DNA of 64,000 bases. Source: Bacteroidales bacterium UBA1180. GTDB lineage: Bacteria; Bacteroidota; Bacteroidia; Bacteroidales; Paludibacteraceae. Position 1 is the first letter of the stretch, and every line of letters starts with the position of its first letter. Under the pieces are notes generated by a model, which saw only the letters and a program-made list of their open reading frames with translations, did not search any database and had not been told where the DNA came from. The translations under genes and the position numbers were made by a program. Below are positions 33,687-43,608 of the stretch, one piece after another. Location of the stretch: positions 52,724 to 116,723 of the forward strand of contig DBYS01000011.1 in the NCBI GenBank assembly GCA_002310195.1, given 5' to 3'.

Positions 33687-34490
33687 ATGAAAAGATCTCA
33701 ACCAAAACCGATCAGCCCTCTTTTGCAGAAGGTCATCAACCGCCTCATCCAGACCGGTGCAGGCGAAATTATCATCACGCCCGACAACCACGTCTTCTTC
33801 CAACCCGGCATCCACATCAAGGCTCTTTGGGGTGCCATGGATATGAAGAAGGAAGGCGTTGCCGCCGATGAGCGCATCGTTATCCGCCCGATAACCAAAC
33901 GCGCCAAGCGCAGCAAGTACAACGGCTTGCCGATGTACACCATCTACTCCCTTCCTATCGTCAAGAAGAACGCTTCCACCATGACCGAAGCCGAACGCCG
34001 GAACATCGAGATCAACACCCAAGCTCTGCGCCTTGCACATGCCGTAGAACGTGATCCCGAGCAACTCGCTGCTTACACCAAGCTCCACAATCAACACAAG
34101 CTCGACACCTCACGATCCAACCGCAAAGATGGCTACAAGAAGTTCTACCCGAACCTCTTCGGTTTTCTCGTTGCCACGTTCTGCATGCAACTTGCAGCAC
34201 AACAAGCTCAGCAACATCAACAAGATCAAACCGCAGAAAAGCAGCAGCCTATGGCCACTGCCATGCTTCCCAAGTGTCCTATGCGCGCGATTTCCATAAG
34301 CGCGTCTCCTTCGTACACAGCCGCACCTGTTCGGTTCATTACGCCTGCATTTAATGCAGGCAACGCGCCCGTAAGGCGCGTTGCTCGTCATCTGCTCACG
34401 GACTACACACGTATCCGTTCGCGTTCATCCACTATGCAGCAAGTAGGTTCTGCATTCCTTTCGCCAACCCCGTACCGCGCAGCAGCGTAG
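33687..34490 (+). CDS. Hypothetical protein behind a structured leader
   Basis: 267 residues, not recognised. The first ~165 residues look like a folded domain (SPLLQKVINRLIQTGAGEIIITPDNHVFF, then charged helices and YKKFYPNLFGFLVATF). From about residue 170 the sequence becomes Gln/Ala-rich and low in complexity. The DNA of this tail holds two perfect hairpins back to back (34343-34382), so part of the tail may come from an inserted repeat. No signal peptide is evident. It converges on the capsule operon. Confidence 0.5.
   Translation: MKRSQPKPISPLLQKVINRLIQTGAGEIIITPDNHVFFQPGIHIKALWGAMDMKKEGVAADERIVIRPITKRAKRSKYNGLPMYTIYSLPIVKKNASTMTEAERRNIEINTQALRLAHAVERDPEQLAAYTKLHNQHKLDTSRSNRKDGYKKFYPNLFGFLVATFCMQLAAQQAQQHQQDQTAEKQQPMATAMLPKCPMRAISISASPSYTAAPVRFITPAFNAGNAPVRRVARHLLTDYTRIRSRSSTMQQVGSAFLSPTPYRAAA
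34343..34382. repeat. Two adjacent perfect hairpins in the hypothetical gene
   Basis: GCCTGCAT-TTA-ATGCAGGC (34343-34361) is followed immediately by AACGCGCC-CGTAA-GGCGCGTT (34362-34382). A weaker CGCG dyad lies about 60 bp upstream. The pair resembles a REP-type element. Confidence 0.7.
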
Positions 34491-34514
34491 TACAGTCGCT
34501 TCTATAGTTCTATC

Positions 34515-37500
34515 CTACTCCACTATATAGTCAGCAGAGAGCGGAAGCGTCTCGGGACCGTTGTCGGGGAGTTGGATGAAGTACCCAGTGAACGGTTCGA
34601 GCACGAACTCGTCGATACCCGGGGTGTAGGTCGTGTAGCCCGTGCCGTTCCAGACAGCGATCGGTGCCTCAATATCCGCGGCCTCAAGGGCAGCCATGAT
34701 ATCGTAACGGAACGGATACGGGTTGCCGATGAAGTTCCAGTTGGCGTTCTGCTGGTGAGCTGACTGATAGTAAGCGAACGGGATAGTTCCGGCTGCTTTC
34801 TCGCGTGCCTGCTCGGGTATATGGATCGTGAGCGTAGAACTGTCATTGCGGGCACGGATGATGTATCCGATCGAAGTGCTGAAGCCGGTTGCAGGATCGA
34901 AAGCCTGCCAACCCGAACGTCCGGCCGCACGCTGCTCGCTGTTGTAGGTGCCCCAGGCAGTCTCGCCATCGACAACTATATCGTCGAGCGTCATGCCGAA
35001 CGTGGTAGGCAGCATGATGAACTGCCATGTAGTGCCGAGTGCAAACGTGTACGTCTCGGGCGCAGGCTGCTGAACCGTATCGTCCGCGCACATGATCGGG
35101 TTGAAGCTGCTCCAGTACTGCGCTGCGCCATACTCCTCCTTCGACTCGCAGGGCACGAACAGGGTGTCCTGAACAGCGAACACATCGGAAGTGGAGAGCA
35201 TCGGAGGCGTGGTACCATTACATGTGACTACGGTCAGGCTATTGCAATCACGGAAAGCCTGCGAGGCGATGCTCGTCACGCCCGAGCCGATAACCACCGA
35301 CCGGAGGTTCGAACAGCCGCTGAAGGCATTGCCGGCGATCGTAGTCACATTGTCAGGAATCACGATCGATTGCAGGTTCTCAAGATAACCGAATCCCCAA
35401 GTAGAGATGGTGGTCAATCCTTCAGGCAGGACGATCGTACGAAGCGAATCGTTGCTCTGATTATAGAAGGCATATTTACCAATCGTCTGCACGCTATCGC
35501 CGATGATATATTCGCGCACCTGGGCGCCGAACATGTACATCAGGTTGTTACTCGACGAAGTGAGGCTCTGCATGAGCGCCTCGGAGTTGAGTTCAACCGT
35601 CTGGATCGGGCACTGCCAGAACTGATTGTTCGACAATGTTGAGATCGAGCTCGGGATAGACACATGCGTGAGCGAGCTGTAATTCCCTGTGCTGCCGGAG
35701 TTGTAGAACGCGTAGGAACTGATGCTCGTCACGCCTTGCTTGATAACGACGCTCTTGATAGCCGCAGCATTCGACAGCCACGGTGTGGTATTGCTGTTAT
35801 ACGTAGCCATCTCGCCCGTACCGCTGATAGTCAGCACGCTGTCGCAACTAAGCGACCACACCATGTTGTTGCCCTGTGCGCCGCACGTACCCGAAGCTAC
35901 GATACACTCATCCAAAGAATGGAAATTGGTAAACGTACTCCAATGCTCCGCCTGCCGGTAGAGTTCGATTGACTCAGCCGGGACATAAACCGGGATAGCG
36001 GTGGATATATTCTCGAATGAAGATTCCTCGGCAGGAGGCGGAGTAAGCATGAGACAGCGCATCTCCTGCAATCCCGTACAATTCCTAAACGCATTGGCAG
36101 CTATTTGAGTCACCATAGAAGGAACAGTGATAGTCGTCAGACTGCTACAACCGTTGAACGCGCCTCCTTGAATATACGTCACACCCTCGGGGATATTCAC
36201 GCTCTCCAACGAACTGCAACGCGAGAATGCATAACCACTGATGGTGGTTACCGACTCAGGCACTGTGACAGAAGTGAGATCACGACAATCGTCGAACGCA
36301 TAACCGGCGATAGTTTCGATGCCATCGGGTATAACGTAAGTACCGGTATATGTTTTCGGCATGAATGCAAAGATGTGGCTGTTGTACAACGGTTCGGTCA
36401 GCGGACATTGTTCAAACACACCGCTGCTCATGGTAGTGATACTATTGGGCAACGTAACGCTACTGAGAGATGTACAATAGCCGAATGCACAGTAGCCGAG
36501 AGCGGTCACCGTTTCGCCAAAGTCCACAGAGGTCAACGCAGTGCACTGATAGAACGCCCGTTCGCCGATACGCGTTATACCTGACCCGATAACAACCGAG
36601 CGTATAGCCTCGCGGTAATCATACCATGGTGCGTTATCAAGCGTATATTCCGCCGTAGCCCCCGTACCGGTGAGGGTCAGCACGCTGTCGCAACCGAGCG
36701 TCCAGGTAATGTTATCGCCCTCGCCGCCGCACGTGCCGGAGACAGGACACATATTACCGGCCGACTCGTCAAGAGCCTGATACATACCGAATGTCGACCA
36801 GCCGTCGGCGGCCAGATAGGTTTCAATGGACTGACCGGGCACATAGATCGTTGTACCCTCACGCACACCGGAGAACGTTGAGCCGTTGGCCGTAGGAGGT
36901 GTGGTAGCACGACATACGATGGAATCGATAGCACTACATTCGGCCAGACAGTACGAGCCGAGCGAACTCATTGTTGACGGCAGGTCGATTCCCACAAGCG
37001 AGGTGCAGCCGCTGAACGCATACTCACCCAGCGACGTTACGCCCTCGGGGATGTTCACCGATGCCAGTGCCGGACAATTCTCAAAAGTCGAGCTGCCCGG
37101 CAGGGAGGTTACCGTACTCGGCAAGACGACAGAGGTAAGCATGCTACATCCTCTGAACGCATGCGAAGCGACGGTGGTTGTGCCTGACGAAACGGTATAT
37201 TCGCCGGTAAAATCCGAATTGAGGCAAACGAACACATGGCTGTTATATACAGGCGAAGTCATGGTCGTAGTGCCTCCAAACGGAGAGTTTTCGCCTAAGG
37301 TTGTCACGTTATCAGGCAAGGTGAACGTGTGCAGAGCAGGACAGCTGTAGAACGAGTAACTGCCCAGTTCGGTGACGGTGCTCGCCAGATCGACATAACG
37401 GAGGTTAGTGCTCTGACGGAAGGCCAGATCACCCACGTTGGTTACGCCGGCGGCTATATAAACGGAGTTGTAAGCATCCTTGTACTGGTACCACGGTGCG

Positions 37501-39440
37501 ATGTTCGAATCCTCGTCGTAATCGGCCATCCGTCCGCTACCGCCGATGGTAAGAATACTGTCGGAGCTGAGCAGCCATGTTACCTCCGCACTGCCGTTGG
37601 CCGCACATTCGCCGGATGCTACGATCTCCGGCCCCGAAGAGCTTACAATACCGTAGATGGCGAATTCGGTGAGGTAAACGTTCGTGTTTGAGTTACTCGG
37701 CAGGGGCACCCAGCGAAGCCAGACGTTCTCCATATACACATAGACCTCTCTCTGCTCGACCTGATTGGCTGTGGCAACGCCCTCTTCGTTGTCATTGAAC
37801 GCGTACCAATCGACGCCGTTGCTACTGCTCTCCAGCCGCCAGCCTGCGCCGGCTACAGATGCTGCCTGCTTGTAAGTTACCCGAGTGACAGACGTGAGCG
37901 CACCAACCTGCACGTAACAGGAAGAGGTGCTCGTAGGCTTGATATATCCTGCGCTTGCGTCGCTGACCGATGTCGGCTTCTGGTCCGGAGTAATCTTCAC
38001 GTTGTTGAAGGTGAAAGGAAAACCGCCATAGTACCTCGTCTGTTCAGTAGAGACGGACATACTCTCCCAATCGAAGAACGTCGTGCTGTACAGCACCTCC
38101 TCGTCCGTGTTGCCACCGGTGTTGCCGCCCTGTTGATCGTCGCAATTGCTGCCTTCGGCTATATACACATAGTCTTCCGACTGGCCGTAAGCGATCTTGA
38201 TATAGATGTCGTAACAGCCTGCCGTGTAACACGTCAGGTTGTCACCACTATTAACGAAGTTGCCGGACATACCGCCATTCTCAATCTCGGGGCGCCACGT
38301 GCTGTTGTCGTTGTGGAAGAGATTGATGACCTTAATCTGATCGCCCTCATTCAGATAGGTAGTAACAAGGAACTGCGCAACGTACGAACCTTCGGCCACA
38401 CGCCCTGTGTATGTGCCCGGAACGGTTCGTGTGCCGTTGATCTGCAGTCCGTACTCACCCGGCGAGAAGATAGCCGTGATGGTTGTATCCTGTGTGAGGG
38501 TGATGGTACGCGGGTTATCCCAGCTGTCGTTGTCCGACCAGCGATCGAACATCCATCCGCCTGTAGAGATGCTGGCCGTAACCTCAAAGGTTGAGCCGAT
38601 GGTGTAGTTGGCACCTGCCGGCGATGTGTAGCCCGCCCCCTCAGGCGAAACGAGTGCGATGAAATACGCCTGGTTGTCGGTGTTGGCAAATGTGCCGTTC
38701 ACGCAGAGCTGGCCGTTATCGACACGCACACTGAGCGTGCCTTCCGATGCCAAGGTGACGCAGACATTGCCGTCATCATCGCTGCGGATATTGTACGACG
38801 AGCACCCGTAATCCAGGTTGTTGTAACCGAGTGCGTTATCCCAGGTCAACCCTCTGACGACTTTGAACTTGTACTCGCCCGCCTGCAGGTTAGTGACTAT
38901 GCTGTCGCCATCCATCGCCAAGGCATCATCCATTGACCACGAGTTGGTGAAATTACCAATAAGGTAATACGTCGTCTGCGAACTTCCTCCGTTGCCGCTG
39001 CCATCTAAAGGGGTATTGACATCGGCATAGTTTCGCCACACGCCGGATACCGTGCCGTCGTTACCGTCGCTCCATACGGCTTCGGATGAGGTGATGGTGT
39101 AGAGGTAATTGCCGTCGCGCGGAATAGTGAGGTCGGCGGTCTTCGCTCCCCAATCGGCCAGTTCGTCTGAGCCGTTGACACGAACAAAGATTACATTGGT
39201 GTAGAGCGCCGAGTCAACATCGGCGTACCAGACACCGGTCTGGCCGTCAACAGTCATCATGCGCACACCGGGCCACGCGCCGTTTGTCACATTGCCATCG
39301 CCGTAGGCGTACATGGCAATGGCTGCGTCGTCAGTAGTCCACCACTCGTACGTCATCTGGCAGTACAGACGAAGACTGCCATCGGCGTACGTTACCGCAC
39401 TAAGAAGGATAGCGGATAGAAGGGTTAAAAACTTTCTCAT
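34515..39440 (-). CDS. Giant secreted BspA-like protein with carbohydrate-binding-like modules
   Basis: 1641 residues. After a signal peptide (MRKFLTLLSAILLSAVTYA) come two N-terminal beta modules resembling starch-binding domains (YEWWTTDDAAIAMYAYG with VWYADVD; YYLIGNFTNSWSMDDALAM with AGEYKFKVV). Next is one InlB-type repeat (WMFDRWSDNDSWDNPRTITL), then a discoidin-like segment. Three LRR_5 blocks follow, each opened by a module of type ASGTCGAQGNNMVWSLSCDS, and a C-terminal beta domain with WNFIGNPYPFRYD. It is the last cistron of the capsule operon, and its ATG overlaps the O-antigen ligase stop (ATGA). Likely a surface glycan-binding or adhesion protein (inference). Confidence 0.85.
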   Translation of the reverse strand: MRKFLTLLSAILLSAVTYADGSLRLYCQMTYEWWTTDDAAIAMYAYGDGNVTNGAWPGVRMMTVDGQTGVWYADVDSALYTNVIFVRVNGSDELADWGAKTADLTIPRDGNYLYTITSSEAVWSDGNDGTVSGVWRNYADVNTPLDGSGNGGSSQTTYYLIGNFTNSWSMDDALAMDGDSIVTNLQAGEYKFKVVRGLTWDNALGYNNLDYGCSSYNIRSDDDGNVCVTLASEGTLSVRVDNGQLCVNGTFANTDNQAYFIALVSPEGAGYTSPAGANYTIGSTFEVTASISTGGWMFDRWSDNDSWDNPRTITLTQDTTITAIFSPGEYGLQINGTRTVPGTYTGRVAEGSYVAQFLVTTYLNEGDQIKVINLFHNDNSTWRPEIENGGMSGNFVNSGDNLTCYTAGCYDIYIKIAYGQSEDYVYIAEGSNCDDQQGGNTGGNTDEEVLYSTTFFDWESMSVSTEQTRYYGGFPFTFNNVKITPDQKPTSVSDASAGYIKPTSTSSCYVQVGALTSVTRVTYKQAASVAGAGWRLESSSNGVDWYAFNDNEEGVATANQVEQREVYVYMENVWLRWVPLPSNSNTNVYLTEFAIYGIVSSSGPEIVASGECAANGSAEVTWLLSSDSILTIGGSGRMADYDEDSNIAPWYQYKDAYNSVYIAAGVTNVGDLAFRQSTNLRYVDLASTVTELGSYSFYSCPALHTFTLPDNVTTLGENSPFGGTTTMTSPVYNSHVFVCLNSDFTGEYTVSSGTTTVASHAFRGCSMLTSVVLPSTVTSLPGSSTFENCPALASVNIPEGVTSLGEYAFSGCTSLVGIDLPSTMSSLGSYCLAECSAIDSIVCRATTPPTANGSTFSGVREGTTIYVPGQSIETYLAADGWSTFGMYQALDESAGNMCPVSGTCGGEGDNITWTLGCDSVLTLTGTGATAEYTLDNAPWYDYREAIRSVVIGSGITRIGERAFYQCTALTSVDFGETVTALGYCAFGYCTSLSSVTLPNSITTMSSGVFEQCPLTEPLYNSHIFAFMPKTYTGTYVIPDGIETIAGYAFDDCRDLTSVTVPESVTTISGYAFSRCSSLESVNIPEGVTYIQGGAFNGCSSLTTITVPSMVTQIAANAFRNCTGLQEMRCLMLTPPPAEESSFENISTAIPVYVPAESIELYRQAEHWSTFTNFHSLDECIVASGTCGAQGNNMVWSLSCDSVLTISGTGEMATYNSNTTPWLSNAAAIKSVVIKQGVTSISSYAFYNSGSTGNYSSLTHVSIPSSISTLSNNQFWQCPIQTVELNSEALMQSLTSSSNNLMYMFGAQVREYIIGDSVQTIGKYAFYNQSNDSLRTIVLPEGLTTISTWGFGYLENLQSIVIPDNVTTIAGNAFSGCSNLRSVVIGSGVTSIASQAFRDCNSLTVVTCNGTTPPMLSTSDVFAVQDTLFVPCESKEEYGAAQYWSSFNPIMCADDTVQQPAPETYTFALGTTWQFIMLPTTFGMTLDDIVVDGETAWGTYNSEQRAAGRSGWQAFDPATGFSTSIGYIIRARNDSSTLTIHIPEQAREKAAGTIPFAYYQSAHQQNANWNFIGNPYPFRYDIMAALEAADIEAPIAVWNGTGYTTYTPGIDEFVLEPFTGYFIQLPDNGPETLPLSADYIVE

Positions 39441-40663
39441 GATTTCAGGGCTTTATGAGGGTGAGTAATATAACTTGCGTAGATAAACAATATCGACAAC
39501 GAAAAGAACGGATAGACCTCGACAATCATCATGAACAGATAAACCCACAATGCGGCGAGGATGATGAACGTAAGGTCTGCCGTGATTGCCGCGGCGTTCG
39601 GTCCGCGTATAAGCACATAGAGATGCACCGCCACCAGCAGCAAGATGAACGCTGACAGTGCCACCCAGCCGCCTTTGAGCAGGATATGCAGTACGAGGTT
39701 GTGTGTGGTCAGGCCTTCGAGCTCGAGCTGATACCACTTGTCGTCATGTTCGCCATAACCGATCACAGGCTGGCGCTCGATGAGCTGCTTGCTGCGCGTC
39801 CAGATTTTCGTACGGAGAGTGAACGTCAGATCCTTATGCAGCACATGCTGGATGAAGTACTCGGTCTTGGGCAACGATGTATCCAAATCACGGAACACCG
39901 CCCACGACTGGAACGCGAAGTACAACGCGATGAACAGGCTCAGCGTGACAATGCGTAGTGCCTTGCTGCGGAAGAGCAGCAACATGCTGAAGGCAAGGAG
40001 CAGCGTAACACCAAGCAGCGATGTCTTAGAACCGACGATCATCAGCGTACCGTACGAAAGGATAATATTCAGCGCGAACGTAAGGCGGTAGAAGATGTAC
40101 GGCTCGAAGATTCCGGACGCAGGCGTTGCGGGACGCGAGATGAAACGCAGCAAAAGGATATTGCTTGCCAGGGCAATGAGCAACGCCTTGCCCATATTGT
40201 TGTAGTTGCCACCAAGCAGGTAGTACATCTTGCCGTTTGTCTCGTAGTGCCACAGTCCTTCCGGACGCCAAAGCATCAGCAGGAAGTTCACCGCGATAAG
40301 TGCGAGCAAGATACATGTAGTAACCTTCAGCGGGAAGAGCGAGCCGCGCACAAAGAACCACCGGCACATAGCCCAGAAGATGAACACATCGAGAGCCATG
40401 AGAGTGACTGACAAGATTGGCGTTCGATTTAACAGGCAGCACACGCACATCACTATACCGTACAGGAACATACCCAGATCAATGGCTGTGGGACGCCCGG
40501 GCGTACGCAGAGCAAGGATAAGGGCTACCGGGATAAGAGCGATCTTACCGGCCAACAGCGCATAGTGCACCACAGGCATAGCGCCTGTGAACAGGAATCC
40601 CCGCGCCAAGATGATCAGAAAGGCGAGTAGGAATAAGGCTCTATTTATCTTTACATTGGCCAT
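39437..40663 (-). CDS. O-antigen ligase / Wzy-like membrane protein (second copy)
   Basis: 408 residues with about ten to twelve membrane helices and a large periplasmic loop containing RTKIWTRSKQLIERQPVIGYGEHD, the Wzy_C pattern shared by polymerases and WaaL-type ligases. The ATG at 40663 (MANVKINRALFLL) is chosen because the longer frame overlaps the previous gene's stop. Since another Wzy-like gene lies at 51541, this one may be the ligase that attaches the polymer, or a second polymerase. It overlaps the BspA gene start by 4 bp. Confidence 0.8.
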   Translation of the reverse strand: MANVKINRALFLLAFLIILARGFLFTGAMPVVHYALLAGKIALIPVALILALRTPGRPTAIDLGMFLYGIVMCVCCLLNRTPILSVTLMALDVFIFWAMCRWFFVRGSLFPLKVTTCILLALIAVNFLLMLWRPEGLWHYETNGKMYYLLGGNYNNMGKALLIALASNILLLRFISRPATPASGIFEPYIFYRLTFALNIILSYGTLMIVGSKTSLLGVTLLLAFSMLLLFRSKALRIVTLSLFIALYFAFQSWAVFRDLDTSLPKTEYFIQHVLHKDLTFTLRTKIWTRSKQLIERQPVIGYGEHDDKWYQLELEGLTTHNLVLHILLKGGWVALSAFILLLVAVHLYVLIRGPNAAAITADLTFIILAALWVYLFMMIVEVYPFFSLSILFIYASYITHPHKALKS

Positions 40664-40676
40664 TAGCCATTGGTTG

Positions 40677-41648
40677 TTAGTTATTTGTAGTGCCGAAGAG
40701 TTCGCGGCGACAGATGACACACAGTGCAAGCAAGCCGATGAGGATGGTAGCCAGCAAAGCGATGGTTATATGTTGCGGTCCGGCTTTCTCAGATGGGACA
40801 CACGCATTACCAAGCGTGGTGAACGTCTGGTAGTAGCGCATCTGGGCATTGAGCATGATTGACTGCCGGGTGAACGAGTTGTAGGCTTCGTCGAGCAATG
40901 CAGCGTACGTATTGTCGCCGGCCTTGACTGCTTCAAGATACTCGGCATGAACGAAGGCAATCTGCTCCTGCAGATGCTCATAGGCCTGTTCGGTCTTGCC
41001 CAGGTAATACTCGGCAGTGAACTGCTTGAGGTTATCCGCAGCCGATTGCGCGATGAGTGCCGCCACGAGCGGGTCTTGCGCCTTGGCAGTAATAGTTGTG
41101 AGTTTGGTTAGACGATCGATCTCGCAACTGACGTTCTTCCGCGCGAGAGCGATAGCCTCATCGGCTCTACCACGCGGATAGAACGGATCAAGCGCAGGTA
41201 ACGGGTCGCCGACCTCAGCCTGATGTTTGCCACGCAGCAGACGGACAAACGTCTTATGGATAGGGTAACGGTACTGCGTAGCCAAGTACTCGTAATACGT
41301 GCCGCTGAAACTGCTATCGGCCGTCACGACCGGAGTAGCAAGTACCCGACAGAGAAAGTCGGACGAAGCAACCACCTCGTCATAATCATCAGGAACGATG
41401 GAGTATGCCATCATCGACAGTCCAAGGTCAAAGTTCTCGGGACGATTGAGAGTGAACGAACGGTCGTTCTCCGTAATACGCATCTCTTCGGTCGAAAGCG
41501 AAGTGGCACAAGTGAAGTACGTCGGCACATCATAGGTCAAAGCCCACACGCAGATGAACGTGGCGGGAATGAACCAATACAGAAAGACTCGTTTGCTGCG
41601 GATTCGGGCTCCTATAGCAGCCCAGTTGAAAACTTGAAATTCTTGCAT
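40677..41648 (-). CDS. Wzz-type chain-length determinant (second copy)
   Basis: 323 residues. Two membrane helices, one near the N-terminus (VFLYWFIPATFICVWALTY) and one near the C-terminus (ITIALLATILIGLLALCVI), enclose a periplasmic helical domain. This is the PCP/Wzz layout, without a tyrosine-kinase domain. It controls polymer length with a Wzy protein and lies 13 bp before the Wzy-like gene at 39437-40663. The C-terminal Pro-rich signature is weak. Confidence 0.82.
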   Translation of the reverse strand: MQEFQVFNWAAIGARIRSKRVFLYWFIPATFICVWALTYDVPTYFTCATSLSTEEMRITENDRSFTLNRPENFDLGLSMMAYSIVPDDYDEVVASSDFLCRVLATPVVTADSSFSGTYYEYLATQYRYPIHKTFVRLLRGKHQAEVGDPLPALDPFYPRGRADEAIALARKNVSCEIDRLTKLTTITAKAQDPLVAALIAQSAADNLKQFTAEYYLGKTEQAYEHLQEQIAFVHAEYLEAVKAGDNTYAALLDEAYNSFTRQSIMLNAQMRYYQTFTTLGNACVPSEKAGPQHITIALLATILIGLLALCVICRRELFGTTNN

Positions 41649-41653
41649 ATTGT

Positions 41654-43606
41654 TTATTTATCTAATTGTTCGTAGATTGAGTTGCGACTCTTGTACTCGG
41701 GCACGATCTTCTTCATCATCTTTACCGACGGGAAGGTCAGGCCCTTCTCTGCAGAGACAATCAGTTCGTCGATGAGCGAAGCCATCTTGTCGTAATCGTT
41801 CTCACGGACATTGGCAACCATGATCTTCTCATTGGCAGTGGGCAGGGTGTGCTCCTTTTGGTTGAGCAGCTCTTCGTAGAGTTTCTCGCCAGGACGCAGA
41901 CCGGTATAGACGATCTTGATGTCCTTGCCCGGACGGTAACCGGCGAGGCGAATCATGTTCTTAGCCAGATCGGCAATCTTGACCGGCGCGCCCATATCGA
42001 AGCAGAAGATCTCTCCGCCATTGCCCAACGTAGAAGCCTCCAGCACGAGACACGAAGCCTCGGGGATAGTCATGAAGTAGCGGATGATATCCGGGTGCGT
42101 AACGGTAACGGGGCCTCCGGCAGCGATCTGCTTCTTGAAGAACGGTACTACACTACCGTTGCTGCCCAGTACATTGCCGAAGCGTGTGGTGATGAACTTG
42201 GTGACCGAAGAATTGTCTGCCGACAATTTGCGGAAGAGCGACTGCACATAGATTTCCGCTATACGCTTCGATGCGCCCATGACGTTTGTGGGGTTCACGG
42301 CTTTGTCGGTACTGATCATCACGAAGCGCTCGGCACCATACTCGACAGCAAGGTCAGCCACATTCTTCGTACCAAGTACATTGGCCAGGATGGCTTGCGT
42401 AGGATATTCCTCCATAAGCGGCACATGCTTGTACGCCGCAGCGTGGAAGATAATCTGCGGATGATACTCCTCGAACACCTCACGAAGCATCTCGCGGTTA
42501 CGCACATCAGTAATGACGCGCGCGTACGGTTGCTTTGGGAACTCCTTGCTCAGGTCAAGACTAAGGTCATGCAACGGCGACTCGGCAATCTCCGCCAGCA
42601 CAATCAGGCGCGGCTTGAACTTCGACACCTGACGGACGATCTCGCTGCCGATCGATCCGGCAGCTCCGGTGACCATGATTACCTTGCCGGAAATGGCCTG
42701 GCGTACATTGTCGGTATTGATATGAATCTCGGGACGCTCAAGCAGATCCTCGACCTTGATGGACTCGATGCTACCGATCCTCTTGGTCATCTCTTCGCTC
42801 TCATCCTCCCGGAAATCGGTGAAGTACGGCGTGGTGAGGATACGTATATCGTTGTCGAGGAAGATCGCCAGATCCTTGGCCGGCGTGATATGCTTCATCT
42901 TAAGCGGCGAAACGATAATGTCCTGCACCTCCTTGGCTTCAAGCAGGCGGATGATATTGTCGTCCTTAACATACACCTTCATGCCGAGCAGTTCGTGCTT
43001 GACATTGTCGTCGGCATCGGCAAGGAAGCCGACCGGACGATAGGGGCTATCCATGCTGGAGTTGAGCATCTTGGCGATGGCGAGACCTGCCGATTGCGTG
43101 CCGTAGATCATCACAGGTCGCGTACCCGGGCCGTGGTGAGACATGTACTCGAAGCTCAGTTTGATCGTTACGCGCCATGCAACAAGCAGCACTATGCCTA
43201 CGAAGATGTACGTGTACAGGATCGAGTTCAGCAGCAGACTCTGCCCCGACGCATAGCGGATGATCGAATTGACAAGTGCCGGCACAAGACTGGCAGTAAG
43301 GACTGCAAACACGACCTTCGTGGCATCGACGAACGTCGAGAACCGCAAGATTCCCGAGTAGGTATGGAAGAGCCAGAATGCCAAAGCCTGGAACAGCATC
43401 AAGATAGCGGCTTGCTCCCAGATAGGCAATATGCCCTGCTCTACATGCAGGCCGGCAAGGCTGTAGCTGATCATGTAACTGATAACGAACGCAATGAGCG
43501 CCAGGAGCATATCGATAAGCAACACGCCCCACTTAGGCAGGTACGTCAGGTTAGTCACATGAGTGAATATGTCTGAACGCTTGAGTTCGGAAAACTTATG
43601 TACCAT
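41654..43606 (-). CDS. Membrane-bound UDP-GlcNAc 4,6-dehydratase (PglF/CapD type)
   Basis: 650 residues. Four N-terminal membrane helices (to about 150), a CoA-binding-like domain, then an extended SDR domain with VTGAAGSIGSE and STDKAVNPTNVMGASKRIAE, the Ser-Met-Lys variant found in PglF/FlaA1 4,6-dehydratases. It would make a 4-keto-6-deoxy UDP-sugar that the aminotransferase at 44193-45401 can aminate. Only two bases separate it from the initiating sugar transferase gene, consistent with joint use of the nucleotide sugar. Confidence 0.92.
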   Translation of the reverse strand: MVHKFSELKRSDIFTHVTNLTYLPKWGVLLIDMLLALIAFVISYMISYSLAGLHVEQGILPIWEQAAILMLFQALAFWLFHTYSGILRFSTFVDATKVVFAVLTASLVPALVNSIIRYASGQSLLLNSILYTYIFVGIVLLVAWRVTIKLSFEYMSHHGPGTRPVMIYGTQSAGLAIAKMLNSSMDSPYRPVGFLADADDNVKHELLGMKVYVKDDNIIRLLEAKEVQDIIVSPLKMKHITPAKDLAIFLDNDIRILTTPYFTDFREDESEEMTKRIGSIESIKVEDLLERPEIHINTDNVRQAISGKVIMVTGAAGSIGSEIVRQVSKFKPRLIVLAEIAESPLHDLSLDLSKEFPKQPYARVITDVRNREMLREVFEEYHPQIIFHAAAYKHVPLMEEYPTQAILANVLGTKNVADLAVEYGAERFVMISTDKAVNPTNVMGASKRIAEIYVQSLFRKLSADNSSVTKFITTRFGNVLGSNGSVVPFFKKQIAAGGPVTVTHPDIIRYFMTIPEASCLVLEASTLGNGGEIFCFDMGAPVKIADLAKNMIRLAGYRPGKDIKIVYTGLRPGEKLYEELLNQKEHTLPTANEKIMVANVRENDYDKMASLIDELIVSAEKGLTFPSVKMMKKIVPEYKSRNSIYEQLDK

Positions 43607-43608
43607 AT

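Noticed and set aside
41849..43576. 575-residue plus-strand frame opposite the 4,6-dehydratase gene
   Set aside because: The minus strand encodes a complete PglF-type enzyme; the plus frame has no family pattern.
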